Translations under genes and position numbers: made by a program
Source of the DNA: Streptomyces sp. T12
GTDB taxonomy: Bacteria; Actinomycetota; Actinomycetes; Streptomycetales; Streptomycetaceae
Direction: 5' to 3'
Length of the DNA stretch: 64,000 bases
Assembly: GCF_028736035.1 (NCBI RefSeq)
Contig: NZ_CP117866.1
Coordinates: 7,316,001-7,380,000 of the forward strand
Shown: positions 31,889-41,700 of the stretch, piece after piece
Layout: every line of letters starts with the position of its first letter
Position numbering within the stretch: the stretch's first letter is position 1
The notes under the pieces: model-generated
Told to the model about the DNA's origin: nothing
The model's database searches: none
The model's input: only the letters and a program-made list of their open reading frames with translations

Positions 31889-32917
31889 TCAGCCGAGGTG
31901 CGGAAGTACTTCGGCGCCCAGTCGCCGTACGTTCTCCTCGGTCGCCGCCAGGTCGCCCGAGCCCTCGACGAGCAGGGCGAAACGGGAGATTCCGGTCCGC
32001 TCGCTGGTCGCCGCCAGGCGGTCGGCGCACAGGCGCGGGGTGCCCACGGGGTGCAGCCCGCAGAGCAGTTCGGTGTACGCCAGCGGGTCGCGCATCGCGC
32101 GATGGCGGCCGTCCACCGTCACATGGGCCTCCAGGCCCTGCCGGAGCCAGCCAGGCATCGCCTTCGTGAGGGTCTCGACCGCGTCCGTGCGCCGGTCCGC
32201 GATCTGGCAGACGCCGGCCGAGACATGGGCCGCGCCGAGGATCTCCTCAGCCGGACGCCCGGCCGCGCGGGCGTGCTGCCGCCACAGGGCGACCATCTCG
32301 GCCTTCTCCTCGTCGCCCACATGCATCCCCAGCAGCATCGGCAGCCCGCGCTCGGCCGCGAGGCGCACGCTCGCCGGCGACGTGCACGCGACGACGACCT
32401 CGGGCCCCTCGGCGTCCGTGAGGCACTCCGACGGCCTTGGTACGACGGGGACTTCACGGAAACCGAAACGCTCCCCGGCGGCCGCGACCGAGGGCTCGCG
32501 CAGCCAGCGCATGAGCAGATCGAGTGATTCCGGGAACCCCTCCTCGTACGCCCGAAGACCCGAGCCGAACACCTCCAGGTCGACCCACGGCCCGCCGCGC
32601 CCCACGCCCAGGGAGAACCGCCCGCCGGAGGTGATGTGCAGCAGCGCGGCCTGTTCGCCGAGGGCCACCGGGTGCGCGGTGGGCAGCACGCTGACCGCCG
32701 TGCCGACCCGCAGCCGCTCGGTGCGGCCGAGCAGCAGCGCGGCCAGCGTGATCGCGGACGGACAGGTGCCGTACGGCACGAAGTGGTGCTCGGCCAGCCA
32801 GACCGTGTCGAGCCCCGCTTCCTCGGCGACCTCGGCGGAGCGGACCGCGCGGTGCAGCGCCTCCCCGTCGCCCTGCCCCGGGAACCGGGCCGCCAACACG
32901 AAACTTCCTACGTGCAT
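31889..32917 (-). CDS. LLM class flavin-dependent oxidoreductase (luciferase-like)
   Basis: 342 aa from ATG 32917 (MHVGSFVL) with ggaaaagg upstream. TIM-barrel bacterial luciferase family: VWLAEHHFVPYGTCPSAI, the VGTAVSVLPTAHPVALGEQ block and a GVGRGG phosphate loop. Uses FMN or F420 and molecular oxygen or hydride acceptors; substrate unknown. Divergent from the next gene. Confidence 0.9.
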   Translation of the reverse strand: MHVGSFVLAARFPGQGDGEALHRAVRSAEVAEEAGLDTVWLAEHHFVPYGTCPSAITLAALLLGRTERLRVGTAVSVLPTAHPVALGEQAALLHITSGGRFSLGVGRGGPWVDLEVFGSGLRAYEEGFPESLDLLMRWLREPSVAAAGERFGFREVPVVPRPSECLTDAEGPEVVVACTSPASVRLAAERGLPMLLGMHVGDEEKAEMVALWRQHARAAGRPAEEILGAAHVSAGVCQIADRRTDAVETLTKAMPGWLRQGLEAHVTVDGRHRAMRDPLAYTELLCGLHPVGTPRLCADRLAATSERTGISRFALLVEGSGDLAATEENVRRLGAEVLPHLG

Positions 32918-33140
32918 TGCCTTTTCCTGCTTCCTTGGCTCCGACGCGGAGCTCCCCCACCGGGCATAACCGTCTGACACGTGCCGAGGACACGGCTTGG
33001 CGAAGAGATTTGCGGATTGTCTGCAGAATCGAGCGCCGGAGCGAGGGACTTGTGGGGGTTGGTGCCGTACGACTACCCCTGTCCGTGCCGCGTAGGCTGG
33101 ACATGACCCGTCCATCCTGTATAGCCCCGAGAGGTGCTCC

Positions 33141-33482
33141 GTGTCCCCGCGTCGCAACCGACCCAACGGCCCTAAGGGAGCCGCCTCGTCAGGACAGAGC
33201 GCCGAGGACGACCGTCCCGGTCGCTACGGCGGCTGGCAGTCGGCCGAGAACTGGCAGGGCGAGGACTGGAACGTACGGCATGTGGCGGGCGCGAGCGCAC
33301 AGGGCAAGGCGTACCGCTGCCCGGGCTGCGAGCAGATGATCCCGGACGGCGTCCCGCACGTCGTCGCCTGGCCGGACCACGCGGGCGTCGACGACCGCCG
33401 GCACTGGCACAAGGCGTGCTGGAACGCGAAGGACCGCCGCACCACGCGGGTGCAGCGGTCCCGTAACGCGCCGAAGTTCTAG
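33141..33482 (+). CDS. Small zinc-ribbon-like protein
   Basis: 113 aa, GTG start. Basic, disordered ends surround Cys60-PG-Cys63 and His88-W-His90-KA-Cys93, a probable CxxC/HxH/C zinc site. Homologues are often labelled ATP/GTP-binding protein, but no P-loop is present. Function unknown. Confidence 0.85.
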   Translation: MSPRRNRPNGPKGAASSGQSAEDDRPGRYGGWQSAENWQGEDWNVRHVAGASAQGKAYRCPGCEQMIPDGVPHVVAWPDHAGVDDRRHWHKACWNAKDRRTTRVQRSRNAPKF

Positions 33483-33513
33483 CCGAAGTTCCAGCGGGTC
33501 CGGCCGGGCCGGC

Positions 33514-34383
33514 TCACACGTCCCGCTTCTCCAGCAGGGCGTAGGCGCCGGCGAACGCGGCGGCCGTCACGCCGAGCATGATCCACAGCGGGTCCCAGCC
33601 GGACGGGCCGGAGTCGCTGAGGGACTGCTCGTAGAAGACGCTGAGCTGGTTCGGGATCGAGTACTCGAACAGGGCCTGCTGCAGGTCCTGCAGCGACTCC
33701 GAGAACATGAACAGCGCGATGACCAGCGGGGCCAGCAGCACACCGATCATGATCGTGATCGCGCCCGCCGAGTGGCGGATGATCGAGCCGACGACGAGCG
33801 AGAGCAGGCCGAGCAGCGCGATGTAGAGCGAGATGCCGAGCGTGCCCTTCAGCCACTCCTGGCCGGTGGGCTCACGCGCGTCCAGCATGGCCACGTCCGC
33901 GAGGGCGACGAGGACGGCCGACGTCAGCGTCACCACGAACGCGACCACGAAGAACACGATCGCCTTCGCCGTCAGCACGCGGCCGCGGCTCGGGCAGGCG
34001 GTCATCGTGGTCCGGATCATGCCGGTGCCGTACTCCGAGGCGGTGGTCAGCACGCCGAGCGTGATGATGCACATGGTGCCGAGCAGCAGGCCGAAGAAGC
34101 CGAACGACAGCGGGTTCTCCGCGCGCAGGCTGCCTTCCGAGGAGTTGCCGGCGACCAGCGCGGCGGCCGCGAGGCCGATGCCGACGACCAGCAGCACGAA
34201 CACGCCGAGCGTCCACATCGTGGAGCGCACCGAGCGGATCTTCGTCCACTCCGAGGAGAGCGCGTGTCCGAGGTGCGTGCGCACGACGGGGATCGGCGAG
34301 GTGTAGGTGGGGTACGTCGAGCCGGGCGCCGCCTGCCAGTTCGGTGCGGCGGTCTGCGGCATCGGGGGCTGGGGCGTGCTCAT
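33514..34383 (-). CDS. ABC-2 type permease (pair 1)
   Basis: 289 aa from ATG 34383, overlapping the ATPase stop (ATGA). A 40-residue Pro/Gln/Thr-rich N-terminal tail (PMPQTAAPNWQAAPG) precedes six membrane helices. SEWTKIRSVRSTMWT is shared with the permease at 35760, showing a duplicated pair. Confidence 0.92.
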   Translation of the reverse strand: MSTPQPPMPQTAAPNWQAAPGSTYPTYTSPIPVVRTHLGHALSSEWTKIRSVRSTMWTLGVFVLLVVGIGLAAAALVAGNSSEGSLRAENPLSFGFFGLLLGTMCIITLGVLTTASEYGTGMIRTTMTACPSRGRVLTAKAIVFFVVAFVVTLTSAVLVALADVAMLDAREPTGQEWLKGTLGISLYIALLGLLSLVVGSIIRHSAGAITIMIGVLLAPLVIALFMFSESLQDLQQALFEYSIPNQLSVFYEQSLSDSGPSGWDPLWIMLGVTAAAFAGAYALLEKRDV

Positions 34384-35609
34384 CGGGCGTCCTCGGGTTT
34401 GGTCGGGGCGGCAGGGGCGGGGGGAGCGGCGGGTGCGGCGGGCGGCTGTGCCGGGGCCTGGGGCGCCTGCGGGGCCTGCTGGGCGTACGGGTTGGGCGCA
34501 CCCGCTCCGGGCGCCGCAGCGGGCGCGCCAGGGGCGCCGTACGGTCCCTGCCCGCCCTGCGGCGCGGCGAACGGCTGCCCGCCCTGCTCGGGCGGCGGCG
34601 GGGCGTACCAGCCGGGCTGGCCCTGACCCGGGACCGGCATCGGCGGCTGCGCGCCCGGCGGCAGCTGCTGCATCAGCCCTGCCTTCTGGTCGGTCGTCGA
34701 GCGGTAGTCGACCGCGCCCTGCGTCATCCGCATGTACGCCTCCTCCAACGAGGCCTGGTGCGGCGACAGCTCCCACAGCCGTACGTCGGAGTCGTGCGCG
34801 ATGTCGCTGATGCGGGGGAGCGGCAGCCCGGTCACCCGGAGCGCGCCGTCCTGCTCGGGCAGCACATGGCCGCCGGCCTCGGTGAGCGCGCCAGCCAGCT
34901 TCTCGCGCAGCTGCGGCTCGGTGTCGGGCGTACGGACCCGGGCGAAGCCCGCGGAGTTCGCCGCGATGAAGTCCTTCACGCTCATGTCGGCGAGCAGCTG
35001 CCCGCGCCCGATGACGATCAGGTGGTCGGCGGTCAGCGCCATCTCGCTCATGAGGTGCGAGGAGACGAAGACCGTCCGGCCCTCGGCCGCGAGCGACTTC
35101 ATCAGGTTGCGCACCCAGAGGATGCCCTCGGGGTCGAGGCCGTTGACCGGCTCGTCGAACAGCAGCACCTGAGGGTCGCCCAGCAGCGCGGCGGCGATGC
35201 CGAGCCGCTGGCCCATGCCGAGCGAGAAGCCCTTGGAGCGCCTCCTGGCCACGTCCTGGAGGCCCACCACGCCCAGCACCTCGTCCACCCGCCGGGCCGG
35301 GATGCCGGACAGCTGGGCCAGGGACAGCAGGTGGTTGCGGGCGGCCCGGCCGCCGTGCACGGCCTTGGCGTCCAGCAGCGCGCCGACCTGGCGGGGGGCA
35401 TTGGGCAGCTTGCGGTACGGGTAGCCGCCGATGCTCACGTGGCCCGCGGTCGGGTTGTCCAGGCCGAGGATCATCCGCATCGTCGTCGACTTGCCCGAGC
35501 CGTTGGGGCCCAGGAAGCCGGTGACGGCACCGGGCCGCACCTGGAAGGACAAGTTGTACACAGCGGTCTTGTCGCCGTAGCGCTTGGTCAGGCCGACTGC
35601 CTCGATCAT
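34380..35609 (-). CDS. ABC transporter ATPase with long Pro/Ala-rich C-terminus (pair 1)
   Basis: 409 aa from ATG 35609 (MIEAVGLTKRYG). Walker A GPNGSGKSTT, signature FSLGMGQRL, Walker B VLLFDEPVNGLDP. About 95 extra C-terminal residues are Pro, Ala, Gly and Gln rich (QPGWYAPPPPEQGG), absent from the paralogue at 36533. That tail may contact the similar N-terminal tail of its permease. Substrate unknown. Confidence 0.93.
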   Translation of the reverse strand: MIEAVGLTKRYGDKTAVYNLSFQVRPGAVTGFLGPNGSGKSTTMRMILGLDNPTAGHVSIGGYPYRKLPNAPRQVGALLDAKAVHGGRAARNHLLSLAQLSGIPARRVDEVLGVVGLQDVARRRSKGFSLGMGQRLGIAAALLGDPQVLLFDEPVNGLDPEGILWVRNLMKSLAAEGRTVFVSSHLMSEMALTADHLIVIGRGQLLADMSVKDFIAANSAGFARVRTPDTEPQLREKLAGALTEAGGHVLPEQDGALRVTGLPLPRISDIAHDSDVRLWELSPHQASLEEAYMRMTQGAVDYRSTTDQKAGLMQQLPPGAQPPMPVPGQGQPGWYAPPPPEQGGQPFAAPQGGQGPYGAPGAPAAAPGAGAPNPYAQQAPQAPQAPAQPPAAPAAPPAPAAPTKPEDAR

Positions 35610-35759
35610 GCTCCGCACCCATCGAAAGGTTCAGGACAGCGGGGCACACGCCCCCCGTAAGGGTTAGGAGGATACCGAGGCGCTGACGGTTCCACCCAAG
35701 GGCCGGTAAAACCTCGGGCCGGCGGCTCCACCCGGCGAGGTGTGCCCCTATGTGTCCCG

Positions 35760-36530
35760 TTATGCGTCCCGCTTCTTGAGCGTGGCGTAACCGCCCGCGA
35801 GCGCCGCGATCACCCAGAGCACCATGATGCCGAGCCCGCCCCAGGGGCCGTACGGGGTGTCGTCGTCGATCGGGGTGACCACCTGCATGATCTTGCTACC
35901 GGCCTGGTCGGGCAGATAGCGGCCGATCTTCTCGGTGGCCGGGACGTTGCCCAGGATGTTCGAGATCAGGAAGAAGAACGGCATCAGGATGCCCAGCGAC
36001 AGCATCGGTGAGCGCAGCATCGCGGCGACGCCCATCGAGAACATCGCGATGAGGGTCATGTAGAGCCCGCCGCCGATCACCGCCCGCAACACGCCGGGGT
36101 CACCGATGGCCGCCTTGTGCTCGCCCAGCATCGCCTGCCCTAGGAAGAAGGTGACGAAGCTGGTGGCCATGCCGACGGCGAGCGCGAGGCCGGTCGCCAC
36201 CGCGATCTTGCTGAACAGGAAGGTGCCGCGGCGCGGTACGGCGGCCAGCGAGGCGCGGATCATGCCGGTGCTGTACTCGTTCGAGACGACGAGCACCCCG
36301 AACACGATCATCGCGAGCTGGCCGAGGGTCATCCCGGCGAAGCTGATGAAGGTCGGGTCGAAGGAGAGCCTGTCCCGCTTGCTCATGTTGTCGAACTCGT
36401 GGTTCGACAGGGCCGAGATCAGCATGCCGAGGGCGATCGTGACCACCACGGCGAGGGAGAGCGTCCAGACGGTGGAGGCCACGGACCGGATCTTGGTCCA
36501 CTCGGAGCGGATCACCTGGGTGGCTGCCAT
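35760..36530 (-). CDS. ABC-2 type permease (pair 2)
   Basis: 256 aa from ATG 36530, preceded by ggaggaggag. Six helices; SEWTKIRSVASTVWT matches the pair 1 permease. It begins 2 nt after its ATPase. Confidence 0.92.
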   Translation of the reverse strand: MAATQVIRSEWTKIRSVASTVWTLSLAVVVTIALGMLISALSNHEFDNMSKRDRLSFDPTFISFAGMTLGQLAMIVFGVLVVSNEYSTGMIRASLAAVPRRGTFLFSKIAVATGLALAVGMATSFVTFFLGQAMLGEHKAAIGDPGVLRAVIGGGLYMTLIAMFSMGVAAMLRSPMLSLGILMPFFFLISNILGNVPATEKIGRYLPDQAGSKIMQVVTPIDDDTPYGPWGGLGIMVLWVIAALAGGYATLKKRDA

Positions 36531-36532
36531 GT

Positions 36533-37501
36533 TCAGCTCCTCCTCCAGCCTTCGCCCCACTGCTGCCGCTGCTCGGCCGGTGGCGCCGGTGGCGCCGCGG
36601 AGTGCGCGTGGTACTCCACCGACTCCGCGGTCAACTGCATGAATGCCTCCTCCAGCGAGGCCTGTTGCGGGCTCAGCTCATGCAGCACGACCCCGTGCCG
36701 CGCCGCCAGCTCCCCGATCTGCTCCGCCTTGCCGCCGTCGACCTCGATGGTGCCGTTGCCCGACTCCACGGCTGTGATCCCGGCCGTGTGCAGCACGTCG
36801 AGCAGCAGCTCCCGCTGCGGGGTGCGGATCCGCACGTACGACTTCGAGTTCCGCGCGATGAAGTCGGCCATGGACGTGTCGGCGAGCAGCCGGCCCTGTC
36901 CGATCACGACGAGGTGGTCGGCGGTCAGCGCCATCTCGCTCATGAGGTGCGAGGAGACGAAGACCGTGCGGCCCTGCCCGGCCAGGGACTTCATCAGGTT
37001 GCGGATCCAGTGGATGCCCTCGGGGTCGAGCCCGTTGACCGGCTCGTCGAACATCAGGATCCGCGGATCGCCCAGCAGCGCGCCCGCGATCCCGAGCCGC
37101 TGCCCCATGCCCATCGAGAAGCCCTTGGTCTTCTTGCGCGCGACCGCCGTGAGACCCACCGTCTCCAGCACCTCCCGCACCCGCCGCCGCGGAATGCCGT
37201 TGCTCTGCGCGAGGCACAGCAGGTGGTTGTAGGCGCTGCGCCCGCCGTGCCAGGCCTTCGCCTCCAGCAGGGCGCCGATGTAGGTCAGGGGGTCCTTGAG
37301 CTCGTCGTAGTGCTTGCCGTCGATACGGACGTCGCCGGCGGTGGGGTGGTCGAGGCCGAGGACCATCCGCATCGTCGTGGACTTCCCGGCGCCGTTGGGC
37401 CCGAGGAATCCGGTGACGATGCCGGGTCTGACGGTGAAGGTGAGGTTGTTGACCGCCACCTTCTCGCCGTACCGCTTCGTCAGCCCCTCGAGCTCGATCA
37501 T
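36533..37501 (-). CDS. ABC transporter ATPase (pair 2)
   Basis: 322 aa from ATG 37501 (MIELEGLTKRYG). Walker A GPNGAGKSTT, Walker B ILMFDEPVNGLDP. Highly similar over its first 300 residues to the ATPase at 34380, so the two pairs arose by tandem duplication. filP lies upstream with a terminator between. Confidence 0.93.
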   Translation of the reverse strand: MIELEGLTKRYGEKVAVNNLTFTVRPGIVTGFLGPNGAGKSTTMRMVLGLDHPTAGDVRIDGKHYDELKDPLTYIGALLEAKAWHGGRSAYNHLLCLAQSNGIPRRRVREVLETVGLTAVARKKTKGFSMGMGQRLGIAGALLGDPRILMFDEPVNGLDPEGIHWIRNLMKSLAGQGRTVFVSSHLMSEMALTADHLVVIGQGRLLADTSMADFIARNSKSYVRIRTPQRELLLDVLHTAGITAVESGNGTIEVDGGKAEQIGELAARHGVVLHELSPQQASLEEAFMQLTAESVEYHAHSAAPPAPPAEQRQQWGEGWRRS

Positions 37502-37524
37502 GCCGCCCACGCTAAAACGCCACA

Positions 37525-37556
37525 AAGCCCCCTGCCACCGGAGTGGCAGAGGGCTT
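37525..37556 (-). terminator. 14-bp hairpin after filP
   Basis: AAGCCCCCTGCCAC and GTGGCAGAGGGCTT with a 4-nt loop and one mismatch; on the minus strand a short T-rich tail follows. Probable filP terminator separating it from the ABC genes. Confidence 0.75.
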
Positions 37557-37587
37557 CGCAGATGTTCAGACGACGTACGCCGAACGG

Positions 37588-38523
37588 TTACCGGGTCTGC
37601 TGAGCCGGGACACCGCGGGAGATCGGCTCGTCCTCGGCCGGGGTGCCGGCGGCGGCCACCGCGGCGCCCGTGAGGGTCGCCAGCATCTCGCGGACGTTCG
37701 TCAGCTGAGCGTTGATCGAGTCGCGGCGGTTGGTGAGAGCCGCGAGCTCGCGCTCGGATTCCGAACGGATCCGGTCGGCCTTGGCGTTGGCGTCGGCCAC
37801 GATGTCCTCGGCCTGGCGCTGAGCCGTCTCCACCGTCTGGCGGGCGCGGCGCTCGGCGTCCGTGCGCAGCTTCTCGGCCTCCAGGCGGAGCTGCTCCGCG
37901 CGGTGCTCGATCTCCGCGAGGCGCTTCTCGGCCTTGGCCTGACGGGACGCCAGGTCGCGCTCGGACTGCTCCCGACGCTTGGCGAGGTTCGTCTCGAAGT
38001 CGGCGGCGGCCTGCGCGGCCTTGGCGCGGGTCTCCTCGAAGAGAGCGTCGGCCTCCTCACGCTTGGACTGCGCGTCCTTCTGCGCCTCGGAACGCAGCTG
38101 GGAAGCGTCGCTCTTGGCCTTTTCGACGATCCGGACGCCCTCGTCCTCCGCCTTGGCCTTGCGCTCCGCAGCGAACGATTCTGCGTCGTTGCGGACCTGC
38201 TGGGCCGCCGATTCGGCGAGCTCGCGGTGCTGCTCGGCGGCGCGGCGGGCCTCCTCGCGCAGATCCTTGGCCTCTTCCTCGGCGAGGCGGAGGATCTTCT
38301 CGACACGCGCGCCGAGACCGGCGTACGACGGCTCTGCGTCGGTTACCTGAGCCTGGGCGTTCTGCGTTTCGAGGTGGAGCTCCTCGATGCGCTTTTCCAG
38401 AGCGGTGATGCGGGCGAGAGCGCTGTCACGGTCGGAGACGAGCTTGGAGATTCGTTCGTCCACCTGAGCGCGGTCGTACCCACGCCGCACAAGCTCGAAG
38501 CCGTAGGGGGAAGTGTCGCTCAT
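37588..38523 (-). CDS. filP: Intermediate-filament-like coiled-coil protein FilP
   Basis: 311 aa. A short DivIVA-like N-terminal motif (YGFELVRRGYDRAQVDERI) precedes an almost continuous Ala/Glu/Arg-rich coiled coil. FilP in Streptomyces forms filaments near hyphal tips and supports cell stiffness and polar growth with DivIVA and Scy; it is often misnamed cellulose-binding protein. It lies 183 bp downstream of scy in the same orientation, the expected arrangement. Confidence 0.94.
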   Translation of the reverse strand: MSDTSPYGFELVRRGYDRAQVDERISKLVSDRDSALARITALEKRIEELHLETQNAQAQVTDAEPSYAGLGARVEKILRLAEEEAKDLREEARRAAEQHRELAESAAQQVRNDAESFAAERKAKAEDEGVRIVEKAKSDASQLRSEAQKDAQSKREEADALFEETRAKAAQAAADFETNLAKRREQSERDLASRQAKAEKRLAEIEHRAEQLRLEAEKLRTDAERRARQTVETAQRQAEDIVADANAKADRIRSESERELAALTNRRDSINAQLTNVREMLATLTGAAVAAAGTPAEDEPISRGVPAQQTR

Positions 38524-38706
38524 GGGGTTCCTGTCGAATGAGACCGGTGAGGTGATAAGTGGAATCCTAGGGGCCGAAGCGGTGTGTCATCGAGCGGATA
38601 CGTGTTTGATCTGGAGAATGAGACCCCTTTTGAGTGGCTAACCGTCGGACGGCTTGCCAAAAACTGGGTCAAAGGCCCCAGGAGACACCGGAACCCGCTC
38701 GCCGCG

Positions 38707-41700
38707 CTAGCTCTCTGACGACTTGCCACCCGATCGGGGGGCACCCACCGTCGCACCGGCCTTGACCCCACCGTCCTTGCCCGCGGACGGTGCCTCGAAG
38801 GACTCCAAGGCTTCCAGGACGTCCTGGACGCGCGAGATTTCGGCGTTGATGTCCTCGCGGCGCCGGACCAGGACCTCCAGCTCGCGCTTGCCCTCCTCGA
38901 CCGTGCGCCGGGCCTCGCGGATCGCCTCGGCCTTGAGCTCCTCGGCCTCCTTGATGAGCGTCGAGCGCTTCTGCTCGGCCTCCTTCAGGAGCCCCTCGGC
39001 CTTCTTCACGGCGGCGATACGGACCTTGCCCGCCTCGGAGTTGGCCTCCGAGACCAGCTCCTTGGCCTTCGCCTGGGCCTTGGCCAGCTGCTCCTCGGCG
39101 GCCTTGATGAGCGCGTCGCAGCGGTCGCCGGCCGACTTCATCGTCTCGGCGGACTCGCGGCGGGCCCGCTCGTGCAGCTCCTCGATCTCGCTCGTGATGC
39201 GGTCGCGCAGCTCCTCGGCGCGCTCCCGGATCGACGTGGCGTCCCGGCGGGCGCCGACGAGCAGCTCGTCCGCGTCCGTGCGGGCCTTCTCCACCATGGA
39301 GTTGCCCTCGACCGTCGCCTCGGAGACCAGCCGGTCGGCCTCCTTGCGGGCGGCGCCCACCATGGTGTCGGCCTGGCCCTCGGCGTCCGCGGTCGTCTTG
39401 TGCGCCTGCTGCTGCGCCTCGGTGAGCAGCTTGTCCGCCTCGGCCGTGGTCTCCGTGATGAGCTTGTCGACCTGCTCGGCCACGTCCTGGCGCCGCTTGT
39501 TGGCGTCCTTGCGGGCCTCGTCGAGGGTGCGCTCGGCCTCCTCGCGCGCGGAGGTCACCAGCCGCTCGGCCTCCGCGGCCGCCTCGGCCTTGATCCGCTG
39601 GGACTCGCTGCGGACCCGCTCGGCGTGCTGCTGTGCGGACCCGACGGTCTCCGCGGCCTCGGCGCGCAGCCGCTCCGCGTCCGACGTGGCGTCCCCGACC
39701 AGCTTCTCGGCCTTGGCGAGCGCGTCGGTGCGCACCCGGTCGGCCTCCGCGATCGTCTCCGACTGCAGCCGCTCCGCCTCGGAACGCGCCTCGGTGATGA
39801 GGGTGTCGGCCTGCGTCGCCGCGTCCGACCGGATCCGGTTGGCGTCCTCGCGGGCGTCGGCCCGGGTGCGCGACGCGGCCTGGTCGGCCTCGGCGATCGC
39901 GTCCGACGCCTCCGTACGGACCCGCTGGGCGTGCTCGGCGGCGTCCGACCGCAGCCGCTCCGCCTCGGCGATCGCCTCCGCGACGGTGCGCTCGGCGAGG
40001 GACTTGGCGGCCTGCGACTCCTCGCCCGCCTCGCGCCGGATGCGGCCCGCGTCCTCGCTGGCCCGCTCCCGCTCGGCGTAGGCGTCGGAACGGACCCGGT
40101 CCGCCTCCTCCTGCGCCTCCCGGCGGGTACGGTCCGCCGCGTGTTCGGCGGCGCTGCGCAGCCCGGTGATCTCCTCCTGGGCCTGCTCGTGCAGCCCGGA
40201 CACGGAGTCGCGGACCTGCTGGGCGTGCTGCTCGGCCGCCGACACCATCTCGGTGGCGCGCCGGTCGGCCTCCTCGACCAGCCGCACCGCCTCGGCCTGC
40301 GCCTCCTCCACCCGCTTGCGGGCGGAGGCCAGCAGCTCCTCGCTCTGCTCGCGGGCCCGCTCACGCTCCTGGTCGGCCTCCTGGCGGGCGGAGCCGAGGG
40401 TCTCCTCGGCCTCGCGGCGGCGCCGGGTGGCCTCCTCCTGGGCGGCGGCCAGCGTCTCGGACGCCTCGGTGGCGAGCCGCTCGGCGGCGGCCTGCGCCTC
40501 CGCACGGACCCGGTCGGCGCTGTCCTGCGCCTCCGACTTCAGCCGCTCGGCCTCGGCCGCGGCCTCCGACCTGAGGCGTACGGCGATGGCCTCGCCCTCG
40601 GCACGCGACGCGGACGCGTCCGACGCGGCCTCGTCACGCAGCCGGTCGGCCTCGTCCTCGGCCTGCTGCTGCAGCGTGCGGATCCGCTCGGCGGCCTCGG
40701 CGCGCAGCCGGTCGGTCTCCTCGGCGGCCTCGCGCCGGATGCGTGCGGCCTCCTCGCGGGCGTCGGTGAGCGCCTGCTCGGCGGCGGCGAGGCGCTGTTC
40801 GGCCTCCGACTGCAGCCGCGCCAGCTCCTCGGCGGCTTCCGCGCGGCGATCCTCTATGGCCCGCTCGGTCTCCTCGTGCAGCTCCCGCGCGGCGCGCTCG
40901 GCGTCGGCCTTGATGCCCTCGGCCTGCTCGACGACCTCCTCGCGGTGCCGCTCGGCCTCCTGGCGGGTGCGCTGGAGGGTCTCCTCGGCCTGGCGGCGCA
41001 GCGTGGTCGCCCGCTCGATGGCCTCGGTGCGGACCTTCTCGCTGTCCGTCGTGGCCTTCTGGCGCAGCTCGTCCGCGTCCTGCCTGGTCTTGGAGAGCAG
41101 CTCCTCGGCGGTCTTGGCCGCCTCCTCGATCTGCTGGACGGCCTCCTTGCGGGCCTCCGCGCGGATCTTCTCGCCCTCGGCGACCGCCTCGGAGCGCAGC
41201 TGCTCGGCCTCACCGCGCAGCCGGCGGGCCTCCTCCTGCAGCTCGACCGTCTTGGCGCGGTACTCCTTGGTGTCGTCCTTCGCCGAACCCTTGAGCTGCT
41301 CGGCGATGTCGTGCGCCTCGGCGCGCAGCCGGTCCGCCTCGGCCTCGGCCTCGGTGCGGATCCGCTCGGCCTCCTCGGCCGCGGCCTTGGTGGTGTTCTG
41401 CGCGTCCTCCTGCGCCTTGTTGAGGACGTCCTCGGCCGTCTTGGCCGCCTTGGACAGCTGGGTCGCGCTCTCCTCGGCGGTGATCGTGCGGGCCTTCTCG
41501 GCGGCCTCGGCGACCAGCTTCTCGGCCTCGGCGCGCGCGTCGGCGACGACCTGCTCGGCGTCCGCCTTGGTGGACTCGGCCTCCTTGGTGGCCTCGCTGA
41601 CCAGGCGGGCGACCTGCTCCTTCGCCGTACGCATGCGCTGCTCGTTGGCCGACTCGGCACTGGAGAGCGTCTTCTCGGCGGCCGTCTTGGCCTCGGCGAC

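Noticed and set aside
38536..38625. GAATGAGACC repeated 80 bp apart upstream of filP
   Set aside because: Only two 10-bp copies with no other support; could be chance.
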